A stretch of 64,000 nucleotides of DNA from a bacterium (GTDB lineage: Bacteria; Electryoneota; Electryoneia; Electryoneales; Electryoneaceae). Position numbers and translations under genes: made by a program. The DNA is taken from positions 62,001 to 126,000 of the forward strand of contig JAHLLH010000010.1 in assembly GCA_020444265.1 (NCBI GenBank), read 5' to 3'. Under the pieces are notes generated by a model, which saw nothing but the letters and a program-made list of their open reading frames with translations, was not told where the DNA came from and searched no databases. Positions 43,159 through 50,467 of this stretch are shown piece after piece (the stretch's first letter is position 1; the number at the start of each line of letters is the position of its first letter).

Positions 43159-44475
43159 ATGGCCAACCAGTTCGTAGATACGATGAAAGCGAAATTTGAG
43201 GATCGTTCGGCGGTTGTCGGGGTGATCGGCATGGGCTATGTCGGTCTTCCGATGGCGGAACTCGCGGCGAACCAGGGTTATCATGTCGTTGGGATCGAAG
43301 TCGATGAGGGCCGTGTAGAACGCATCAACAAAGGTGACAGCTACATCCTGGATGTCCCTTCCAGCAAACTTAAAGCATTGACGGACCAAGGCTTGATCCG
43401 TGCGACGACCGACTATGCCGAACTGGCAAAGGTGGATGTCGTCCTGATCACGGTCCCCACCCCGCTCGGCAAGACCGGCGATCCGGACATGAGCTTCATC
43501 CTCGATGCTATCAAGTTCATGGAGCCCTATCTCCATGCCGGTATGCTGATCGCCCTGGAGAGTACCACGTACCCGGGAACGACTGAAGAGCTGTTTGTTC
43601 CAATGGCTGAACGAGCAGGATTGGCCGTTGGTGAGGAACTTTTCTTATCCTTCAGCCCGGAACGTGTTGATCCGGGGAATGCGACGTATGGCACCAAAAA
43701 CACCCCGAAGGTCGTGGGCGGTCTGACACCTGCGTGTACGGATGTTTCCAATGCCTACTATGGATCAGTGATCGATCATCCGGTTCCGGTCAGCTCGACA
43801 ACGGCCGCTGAGATGGTCAAGCTCTACGAAAACACCTTCCGTGCGATCAACATTGGCCTTGTCAATGAGTTGGCGATCATCTGCAACCTGCTGAAGGTGG
43901 ATGTCTGGGAAATCGTCAATGCTGCTGCAACCAAGCCCTTTGGCTTCATGCCCTTCTATCCAGGCCCCGGCCTTGGTGGGCACTGCATCCCGGTCGACCC
44001 AAGCTACCTCGCGTGGCGCATGCGTACCCTGCAGTACAAGACGCGTTTCATCGATCTTGCAACTGAGGTAAACACCAAGATGCCGGAATGGGTCGTGACC
44101 CGTGCGATGGAAATGCTGAACGATGAAGCGAAAGCGTTGCGCGGTGCGAAAATCATGTTGCTTGGTGTCGCTTACAAGAACGATATCGACGATCTACGTG
44201 AATCGCCTGCGCTCGATGTTTTCGATCTGCTGGTGCATCGTGGTGCGGATGTCAGCTATCATGATCCCTACTGTGCCCAGATGAAGGTTGAGGGGGGGGT
44301 GATTCATTCCCAAGCTTTGACCAAAGAAACGCTCGAACAACAGGATCTGGTCATCTTGACAACGGGTCATAAAAAGGTTGACTACAATCTTGTTCTCGAC
44401 AATACATCCCTGCTGTTTGACACACGAAATGTGACAAGGGATATGAAGGGGAAAGCGAAAGTCGTCTTCCTCTGA
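43159..44475 (+). CDS. UDP-N-acetyl-hexosamine 6-dehydrogenase (WbpA/WecC-like)
   Basis: NAD-dependent oxidation of UDP-GlcNAc or UDP-ManNAc to the corresponding uronate. 438 aa. GVIGMGYVGLPMAELAANQG binds NAD; ESTTYPGTTEELFVP, SFSPERVDPGNATYGTKNTP and FYPGPGLGGHCIPVDPSYLA (catalytic Cys) are diagnostic of the HexNAc branch, as opposed to AlgD and Ugd elsewhere in the window. GVAYKNDIDDLRESPALDVF is in the C-terminal domain. PDMSFILDAI and the TTYPGTTEE motif resemble WbpA-type (UDP-GlcNAc) enzymes most. ATG 43159. A hairpin terminator follows. The 2-epimerase at 45.7 kb is its natural partner. Confidence 0.93.
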   Translation: MANQFVDTMKAKFEDRSAVVGVIGMGYVGLPMAELAANQGYHVVGIEVDEGRVERINKGDSYILDVPSSKLKALTDQGLIRATTDYAELAKVDVVLITVPTPLGKTGDPDMSFILDAIKFMEPYLHAGMLIALESTTYPGTTEELFVPMAERAGLAVGEELFLSFSPERVDPGNATYGTKNTPKVVGGLTPACTDVSNAYYGSVIDHPVPVSSTTAAEMVKLYENTFRAINIGLVNELAIICNLLKVDVWEIVNAAATKPFGFMPFYPGPGLGGHCIPVDPSYLAWRMRTLQYKTRFIDLATEVNTKMPEWVVTRAMEMLNDEAKALRGAKIMLLGVAYKNDIDDLRESPALDVFDLLVHRGADVSYHDPYCAQMKVEGGVIHSQALTKETLEQQDLVILTTGHKKVDYNLVLDNTSLLFDTRNVTRDMKGKAKVVFL

Positions 44476-44495
44476 TAATGTCGATCATTTGAACG

Positions 44496-44528
44496 ACCGG
44501 GGTCGCGGAATCGGCCCCGGTTGCTCTT
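44496..44528 (+). terminator. Probable terminator after the UDP-HexNAc dehydrogenase
   Basis: ACCGGGG (44496-44502) pairs with CCCCGGT (44515-44521), followed by a moderately T-rich TTGCTCTTTG. It lies 20 nt after the stop of the dehydrogenase. Confidence 0.5.
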
Positions 44529-44578
44529 TGTACCATTCTCGTCCCAGCTTAGTTTACCTGATTGGGCCGGTGAGGTAC

Positions 44579-44651
44579 TATACTCAAACGATTTGTAAGA
44601 TTGATCAGGAGAACTGCCATGATTGCAGTTCCAGACAGGCCAACCGTTTAA
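44579..44651 (+). other. Possible promoter -10 and 10-codon leader ORF before cysQ
   Basis: TATACT at 44579-44584 is a good -10 box, though no clear -35 is seen. Downstream, AGGAGA precedes an ATG at 44619 by an ideal 7-8 nt, yet this frame encodes only MIAVPDRPTV before a TAA at 44649-44651. The phosphatase begins 21 nt later in another frame with a poor ribosome-binding site. This arrangement fits a leader peptide used for translational coupling. Confidence 0.35.
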
Positions 44652-44671
44652 CAAACCAGAGTTTACGCGCG

Positions 44672-45661
44672 ATGATTCCGTCGATCCCATCCCAGCTAGA
44701 ACCAGTCCTTGAAGCGGTCCGTGAAGCGGCACGTCTCTGCACCTCGGTCCAGCGTACAGTAACTGATGATGTGTTGGAGAAGAAGGACAAAAGCCCGGTC
44801 ACCGTGGCCGATTTTGGAAGTCAAGCCTTGGTTTTGAGAGCGGTGCGTGAGGCCTTCCCAGAGGATCCAATCATCGCGGAAGAGGGGTCTGCGGAACTGC
44901 GAAAGGATGAAAACTCGCATCTTCGTGACCGGATGATGAATGAAATCAATACAATCCGCCCTGATGCAACCTTCGAGGATGTTGCCAGTTGGATTGATTT
45001 CGGTGACAATCGTGAAGGTGGGGATCGTTTCTGGACACTCGACCCAATCGATGGGACCAAGGGCTTTCTTCGTGGTGAACAGTATGCGATTTCCCTGGGC
45101 ATGCTGGAAGAGGGAGAGATCAAACTCGGTATCCTTGCCCTGCCCAATTTTGGCAGTTTTTTACCCGAAGTGGGGGATACGGGAGTCCTTTTCATCGCTG
45201 TTCGCGGAGAGGGTGTCGCAGCACAGCCACTTTCCGGTGGGGCTTTTGTTGAGGTGAAGGTATCTGGCTTGGAAGACGTCTCGAAAGCGCGGTTCTGCGA
45301 ATCTGTTGAGTCTGGGCACAGCGATCATAGCTGGTCTGGCCAGGTAGCGAAACGTCTCGGGATTACTGAGGAGTCGGTTCGCATGGACAGCCAGGCGAAA
45401 TACGGTGCGCTTTCGATGGGTGCAGCGGATATTTATCTCCGTCTCCCGACCCGCCCAGGATACCGCGAGATGATCTGGGATCACGCCGCCGGGGTGATTG
45501 TAGTCGAGGAAGCAGGTGGTAAAGTGTCTGATGTTGATGGCAAGCCCCTTGACTTCACTCGTGGCTACAGGCTTGAAGAGAACCGAGGCGTGATTGTATC
45601 CTGCGGCCCGTTTCATCAGCAGATTGTTGATACGGTCATCGAGGTTGAGAAAAACTTGTAG
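44672..45661 (+). CDS. cysQ: 3'(2'),5'-bisphosphate nucleotidase (PAP phosphatase, CysQ/HAL2 type)
   Basis: Li+-sensitive inositol-monophosphatase-fold enzyme that hydrolyses PAP, the by-product of every sulfotransferase reaction, to AMP. 329 aa from ATG 44672. KSPVTVADFGSQALVLRAVR and IIAEEGSAELR supply the first metal ligands, FWTLDPIDGTKGFLRGEQYA is the DPIDGT signature in its HAL2-like form, and YREMIWDHAAGVIVVEEAGG holds the last Asp. The longer frame back to 44489 lacks family similarity. Two sulfotransferases and a PAPS synthase in the same locus make this role likely. Confidence 0.9.
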   Translation: MIPSIPSQLEPVLEAVREAARLCTSVQRTVTDDVLEKKDKSPVTVADFGSQALVLRAVREAFPEDPIIAEEGSAELRKDENSHLRDRMMNEINTIRPDATFEDVASWIDFGDNREGGDRFWTLDPIDGTKGFLRGEQYAISLGMLEEGEIKLGILALPNFGSFLPEVGDTGVLFIAVRGEGVAAQPLSGGAFVEVKVSGLEDVSKARFCESVESGHSDHSWSGQVAKRLGITEESVRMDSQAKYGALSMGAADIYLRLPTRPGYREMIWDHAAGVIVVEEAGGKVSDVDGKPLDFTRGYRLEENRGVIVSCGPFHQQIVDTVIEVEKNL

Positions 45662-45694
45662 GCGAACCCTGTTCTTGTGATTCGGACTGGCAAC

Positions 45695-46798
45695 ATGCAC
45701 ATCGTATCCATCGTGGGCGCACGCCCTAATTTTGTCAAGATCGCTCCCATCGCACGGGCTTGCTGTGGAATGGAAGGGGTCCGTCACACCTTGATCCATA
45801 CGGGGCAGCATTATGATCGTGCGATGTCCGATTCTTTTTTTGATGTACTCGGGATTCCCGAACCAGACGTCAATTTGAACGTTGGGTCCGGGTCGCATGG
45901 GGTTCAGACCGGCAAGGTGATGATAGCCATTGAGCCCGTCTTGCAGGAGCTCCAGCCGGATTGGGTGGTCACAGTTGGCGATGTCAATTCAACTGCTGCA
46001 GCTGCCCTGGTTGCGGTGAAACTCGGATTGAAGACCGTACATGTGGAAGCGGGACTTCGCTCATTTGACCGTACCATGCCCGAAGAGATCAACCGTCTGG
46101 TTACCGATGCAATCAGCGATGAACTGTTTGTCACCGAACAAGCGGCACTCGACAACCTGAAAAATGAGGGCGTGGCGGATGAGATCGTCCATTTCACCGG
46201 AAATGTGATGATTGATTCACTTGTCCATGCCCTCCCGAAGGTAGAAGCAGCGCAAGCGTGGAAGAGTTTTGGCCTGGAGAAGGGGAGCTACGTGCTTGTG
46301 ACCCTCCACCGGCCCTCAAATGTGGACCAGCGCGAATCGCTAGAAGGCTTGGTCCACGCTTTGAGTGACATCAGCAAACGAACTCCTGTCCTTTTCCCGG
46401 CACATCCGCGTACAAAAGCTCGGCTTGAAGAATTCGGTCTTCTGGCAATGTTTACCGAAAGCGGTAGAGTTCATTTAACTGCACCACAGGATTACCAAAG
46501 TTTCCTTTCACTGGTAACAGGCGCACGCGCGATGCTGACAGATTCAGGCGGGATACAGGAAGAGACAACGTACCTCGGCATTCCCTGCATTACCTTGCGA
46601 CCGAACACGGAACGACCCAGTACGATTAATCTCGGAACCAACGAGTTGGTCACCCCGGAATATAAACCTGTGATGGAAGCTTTCGGGAGAATCGCCTCCG
46701 GAAGCTGGAAAGAGGGAACCGTTCCGCCACTCTGGGATGGGAAAGCGGCGGAGAGGATCGTACGAATCCTTGGGGAGCTGGATGGACAAGGCCGTTGA
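45695..46798 (+). CDS. wecB: UDP-N-acetylglucosamine 2-epimerase (WecB/WbpI type)
   Basis: Non-hydrolysing 2-epimerase giving UDP-ManNAc (or the 2-epimer of a derived uronate). 367 aa from ATG 45695. IVGARPNFVKIAPIARA, VTVGDVNSTAAAALVAVKLG, VHVEAGLRSFDRTMPEEINR, FTGNVMIDSLVHAL, VTLHRPSNVDQRESLEGLVH and LTDSGGIQEETTYLGIPCIT are all standard, unlike the diverged copy at 23.6 kb. Together with the dehydrogenase at 43.2 kb this gives a UDP-ManNAcA-type sugar, in either order. Its stop lies inside the next gene. Confidence 0.93.
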   Translation: MHIVSIVGARPNFVKIAPIARACCGMEGVRHTLIHTGQHYDRAMSDSFFDVLGIPEPDVNLNVGSGSHGVQTGKVMIAIEPVLQELQPDWVVTVGDVNSTAAAALVAVKLGLKTVHVEAGLRSFDRTMPEEINRLVTDAISDELFVTEQAALDNLKNEGVADEIVHFTGNVMIDSLVHALPKVEAAQAWKSFGLEKGSYVLVTLHRPSNVDQRESLEGLVHALSDISKRTPVLFPAHPRTKARLEEFGLLAMFTESGRVHLTAPQDYQSFLSLVTGARAMLTDSGGIQEETTYLGIPCITLRPNTERPSTINLGTNELVTPEYKPVMEAFGRIASGSWKEGTVPPLWDGKAAERIVRILGELDGQGR

Positions 46799-48026
46799 CA
46801 GCCCACTGTTTTCAGCTGAACTGTTTTCCCCCCCGTTACAATACCTGCTCGAATTGCTCCCTCTCGACAGGGTCGCATTCCCCGATGAACCAGCATCAAG
46901 TCAATTGAGTCAGAATGATCAGTTTTCCGACCTGGTTCTGAAGCATCATCTCCTTTGGAGTGTGCTGACGTCTGTGATGGGTAAGGAACTCGAAGTACCA
47001 GAAGCATTGACGAAACCACTTCTCGCCCGCTATCCCACCCAGGCAACACAGGCACTGCGTGTCGCAACAAAGCTGAAGCAGATCGCCTTACTTTTCGAAG
47101 ATGCTGGTCTGCCCTTTGTTCCGCTGAAGGGTGTCCTGCTCGGTCAACAACTCTATGGTGATCCCAGCCGTCGTCACCCTGGCGACATTGACATTCTGGT
47201 GGAAGCGAACCGTGCCCAGGAAGCGGGCAAACTGCTCGTCTCTGCTGAGTACCATCCAGTCATTCCTGCGAGGTGGCCTACCGATGAGGAATGGCGCATT
47301 CTGCTGAGAACGCACCAGCATATTACCCTTCACACCCCTGATAACTCGGTTGAAGTCGAATTGCATTGGAAAGCCGAGCGCAGTGGGCGCTGCTTTGACC
47401 TGACCCTATGCAAGGATGAACTGGTCCAGGTTGAAATGATGGGTCACAGCTACCCACAGTTGCCTGCAGATCTGCTGCTCCTCTACCTCGCTGTGCACGG
47501 AAACAAACACGGGTGGGCATCCCTGCATTGGTTGGTTGACTTCGCGCTGTTGGCCAAGCAATTAGATTACGAGGGGTGGCAGGCAGTATTGGATCGTGCA
47601 AGATCCTGTGGATACATGAATCATCTCGCGCTGGCATGTTTCCTTGCGGCTGATCTGTTTAAGATCAGTCTCCCGGATCAGGTCAGAATGGCGCTGGTGC
47701 GACACAAGCCGAACCGATTTATCCGAGACATGGTAGTTCGACGTATCGAGCATGGAAACCCGACAAGTGTACCCGAGCAGATCAAGCATCTCATCTATTC
47801 GATGACATTTGAACAAGGACTGCAAGCTAGATGGGCGGTACTCGCAAAGGAATGGACCGACCCTAATGAGTGGACGCGATACAATCTTCCGAAGTCACTC
47901 TTTTTCCTCTATTACCTGATTCGGCCTTTCTCCATGTTCTACCGACGTATCCTTCGTCCTATCTTCGGTCTGTCGGACAAGAGGAGCATTGCGGCTCAGC
48001 CAAGACGGGACATGAAAGATGAGTAA
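46782..48026 (+). CDS. Nucleotidyltransferase-fold family protein (NTP_transf_5-like)
   Basis: 414 aa protein of the group often called nucleotidyltransferase family protein and found in polysaccharide and natural-product loci. LFEDAGLPFVPLKGVLLGQQ followed by LYGDPSRRHPGDIDILVEAN is the core: G-x-x-L, then D-I-D, the probable metal-binding Asp pair. ITLHTPDNSVEVELHWKAER and LLLYLAVHGNKHGWASLHWL are also characteristic. ATG 46782 has GGGGAG upstream and overlaps the epimerase end by 17 bp; the last 8 bp overlap gmhB. Biochemical function of the family is not established; it might transfer a nucleotide or phospho-group to a sugar. Confidence 0.78.
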   Translation: MDKAVDSPLFSAELFSPPLQYLLELLPLDRVAFPDEPASSQLSQNDQFSDLVLKHHLLWSVLTSVMGKELEVPEALTKPLLARYPTQATQALRVATKLKQIALLFEDAGLPFVPLKGVLLGQQLYGDPSRRHPGDIDILVEANRAQEAGKLLVSAEYHPVIPARWPTDEEWRILLRTHQHITLHTPDNSVEVELHWKAERSGRCFDLTLCKDELVQVEMMGHSYPQLPADLLLLYLAVHGNKHGWASLHWLVDFALLAKQLDYEGWQAVLDRARSCGYMNHLALACFLAADLFKISLPDQVRMALVRHKPNRFIRDMVVRRIEHGNPTSVPEQIKHLIYSMTFEQGLQARWAVLAKEWTDPNEWTRYNLPKSLFFLYYLIRPFSMFYRRILRPIFGLSDKRSIAAQPRRDMKDE

Positions 48027-48567
48027 TTCACGCCTGATCCTTTTGGATCGAGACGGGACATTGATTGTCGAAAAGGACTACCTCAATTCTCCAGATGGTG
48101 TGGATTTGATCGAGGGAGCGGCGTCCGCTGTTTCTTCTCTCCGCGAAATGGGGCACAGGGTGGTGCTGATCACCAATCAGTCCGGTGTGGCACGCGGGTA
48201 TTTCACGGTTGAGACGGTGGAACATATTCACCGCAGGATCGAGGAGTTGCTCAGTGTTCACGGGGCTGTGTTGGATGGTGTGTACTACTGTCCTCACGGG
48301 CCAGAAGATGGGTGTAACTGCCGTAAGCCAAACTCGGGGATGTTGCAGCAGGCCGCCAAAGATACGGGGCTACCGTTGGAAACCGCCGTTGTCGTTGGGG
48401 ACAAGCCTGCTGATATCGAAGCGGCCAAACGTGTGGGTGCAACTGCTGTGCTTGTTCGAACCGGCTATGGGCTGACCACGGAACAAAGGAAGACCTCCCA
48501 GCCGGACGCCATTCTTGATTCCATTGCGGACCTGCCCGGATTCCTCGTAAACCCGCTGTCGAGCTAG
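48019..48567 (+). CDS. gmhB: D-glycero-D-manno-heptose-1,7-bisphosphate 7-phosphatase
   Basis: HAD-family phosphatase of ADP- or GDP-heptose synthesis. 182 aa. LILLDRDGTLIVEKDYL has the two catalytic Asp residues, VLITNQSGVARGYFT the second HAD motif, YYCPHGPEDGCNCRKP the zinc loop (Cys-x-His ... Cys-x-Cys) typical of GmhB, and VVGDKPADIEAAKRVGA the Mg2+ site. ATG 48019 overlaps the previous gene by 8 bp. Its stop abuts that of gmhA on the other strand with no gap. Confidence 0.94.
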   Translation: MSNSRLILLDRDGTLIVEKDYLNSPDGVDLIEGAASAVSSLREMGHRVVLITNQSGVARGYFTVETVEHIHRRIEELLSVHGAVLDGVYYCPHGPEDGCNCRKPNSGMLQQAAKDTGLPLETAVVVGDKPADIEAAKRVGATAVLVRTGYGLTTEQRKTSQPDAILDSIADLPGFLVNPLSS

Positions 48568-49152
48568 TTACACGCCGTACAATACCTGCTCGCTTAATTC
48601 GCAGAGCAGATGGCCCATGATTTCCTGCATTTCCTGGATTCGTTGAGTGTTGCTGGACGGTACGATCAGGGACAGTGTGCAATGCTCCGCAAGCTTGCCG
48701 CCATCTTTCCCCAAGATACCAAGGGTTGTAGCGCCCTTTGAAGCCGCCATCTTTGCGGCAAGCAAGAGGTTTTCCGAATTTCCCGAGGTGCTGATCAGGA
48801 TCAACAGGTCGCCTTCCGTAGCAAATGCCTCTACCTGCCGTTCAAAAACATGATCATAGCCGAGGTCATTCGCACCCGCTGTGAGTATCGATGTGTCCGT
48901 ACTAAGAGCGATGGCTGGAAGGGCAGGGCGATTCAACGTTGGGGAAAGGCGAATGACCCATTCAGCAGCCCAATGCTGGGCATCTGCTGCGCTGCCACCA
49001 TTGCCCGCCAGGAGTAGCTTATGCCCGCCCTTTAGAGTTTCAGAGACCAGGTTGACTGCTGCCACGATTTCTTCATTCATCGATTCGCGAACTGTCAGCG
49101 CCAATTCAATGTGGTCAACCCAAGCTTTGTCAATCTCATGGGCTAGGTTCAT
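48568..49152 (-). CDS. gmhA: Phosphoheptose isomerase
   Basis: Sedoheptulose-7-phosphate isomerase, the first step of heptose synthesis. 194 aa SIS-domain protein: LLAGNGGSAADAQHWAAEWV, LSTDTSILTAGANDLGYDHV and LISTSGNSENLLLAAKMAAS are characteristic. ATG 49152. Convergent with gmhB and divergent from manC. The kinase/nucleotidyltransferase steps (HldE, or HddA and HddC) are not in this window, so the heptose either goes to lipopolysaccharide core with genes elsewhere or the set is incomplete here. Confidence 0.94.
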   Translation of the reverse strand: MNLAHEIDKAWVDHIELALTVRESMNEEIVAAVNLVSETLKGGHKLLLAGNGGSAADAQHWAAEWVIRLSPTLNRPALPAIALSTDTSILTAGANDLGYDHVFERQVEAFATEGDLLILISTSGNSENLLLAAKMAASKGATTLGILGKDGGKLAEHCTLSLIVPSSNTQRIQEMQEIMGHLLCELSEQVLYGV

Positions 49153-49336
49153 CGCTCTCTCCTCGTAGGTTGCTCACACTAAAGCTAACTCCTCTGGCGA
49201 GTCTGCAAAAGAGTAGACTCTGGCATCTGGAGAAAGGAGATCAGCTTCAATCATTACTTGACCAGATGGTGGGGATCGAAGGGTCCTGTCTCTATGCGGC
49301 TGACGGATTGACCTTTCGCAGGTTGGAGTCTACCTT

Positions 49337-49366
49337 TTGACATTCCAGTGCGGCAAATACCGTATT
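49337..49366 (+). promoter_or_regulatory. Candidate promoter of manC
   Basis: TTGACA (49337-49342) followed after 18 nt by CGTATT (49361-49366), within a perfect small palindrome AAATAC-C-GTATTT (49355-49367). The predicted start near 49373 leaves about 22 nt to ATG 49395 with GGAG as the ribosome-binding site. The -10 box is weak. Confidence 0.38.
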
Positions 49367-49394
49367 TCATCTGAATTCACCGGAGTACTTTGAT

Positions 49395-50447
49395 ATGTTG
49401 CATGCGGTCATTCTTGCGGGAGGAGGGGGAACCAGGCTGTGGCCCTTGTCAACCGCCGCTCGTCCCAAGCAGTACCTACCCCTGACCGGCCAAAAAAGCA
49501 TCCTCGAGATGACCGTAGAGCGTGCATCCTCATTTGTACCCCTCGACCGGATTTGGATTGTGACCACGCAGGAGCAGATGCCCTTGGTCGAGGCACTGGG
49601 GACAGGCGTTCCTTCCGAAAACATTCTTCGTGAACCGATGGGACGCAACACGGCACCCTGCATCGGTCTCGCGTCAGTCCGTCTGCGTGAGCGCGACCAG
49701 GATGCGACCATGCTTGTCTTACCTGCGGATCACCTGATTCGTGATGTGGACGCGTTTCAAAGCTGTGTTAACACAGCAGTGGAGCACACCGAAGCAGAAG
49801 GTGGGTTGGTTACTTTCGGAATCACTCCTTCGCGTCCGGAAACGGGCTACGGTTACATTCATGCGGCCGCTGAACCCGGCCCGAGCGGGGCGTACACTGT
49901 CGTCGCCTTCAAAGAGAAGCCCGACGCAGCTACAGCGCTGCAATTTGTGAAGTCGGGTGACTATTTCTGGAATAGCGGGATGTTTGTCTGGAAGGCGGCG
50001 ACCATCCTGGACATGTTTGCTAGTTGTCTGCCGACCCATCATTCCATCCTCAGTACAATCGGTGCAGTGGGAGATGGCGATGCTCGATTCGCTGAGCTAT
50101 ATGGTTCGATGGAGGCGATTTCAATTGACTATGGCATACTGGAACACGCCGACAATGTTGCGATGGTGCGTGGTGATTTCGACTGGAGTGACGTTGGAGG
50201 ATTCGAGGAACTTCAGCGAATCAGCGAGAAGGACGAAGAGGGGAACCATGTCGAGGGACATGTCCTCCTGGAAGGTGTGACAGACTCCTATGTGAAGTCG
50301 AGTGATCCACGGCCTGTCGCGGTGATCGGACTTGAGGGGGTGACGGTGGTCGTCAACGAGGACGGCATCCTGATCAGCCGCACGACTGAATCCCAGAAGG
50401 CGAAGCTCGCCTCCCAGTGGAGCAATGAAAACGCAGGGAAGAAATAG
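49395..50447 (+). CDS. manC: Mannose-1-phosphate guanylyltransferase
   Basis: Makes GDP-mannose from mannose-1-phosphate and GTP. 350 aa, so it is the single-domain form without a fused phosphomannose isomerase. HAVILAGGGGTRLWPLSTAA and RPKQYLPL are the signature, followed by PMGRNTAPCIGLAS, VLPADHLI, TGYGYIHAA, FKEKPDAATALQFV, YFWNSGMFVWKA and VRGDFDWSDVGGFEEL. GDP-mannose can feed the AlgD-type dehydrogenase at 8.6 kb. It is convergent with the SpoIIE phosphatase with a 20-nt gap. Confidence 0.95.
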   Translation: MLHAVILAGGGGTRLWPLSTAARPKQYLPLTGQKSILEMTVERASSFVPLDRIWIVTTQEQMPLVEALGTGVPSENILREPMGRNTAPCIGLASVRLRERDQDATMLVLPADHLIRDVDAFQSCVNTAVEHTEAEGGLVTFGITPSRPETGYGYIHAAAEPGPSGAYTVVAFKEKPDAATALQFVKSGDYFWNSGMFVWKAATILDMFASCLPTHHSILSTIGAVGDGDARFAELYGSMEAISIDYGILEHADNVAMVRGDFDWSDVGGFEELQRISEKDEEGNHVEGHVLLEGVTDSYVKSSDPRPVAVIGLEGVTVVVNEDGILISRTTESQKAKLASQWSNENAGKK

Positions 50448-50467
50448 CTTGATCGAAGCTGGTGCCG

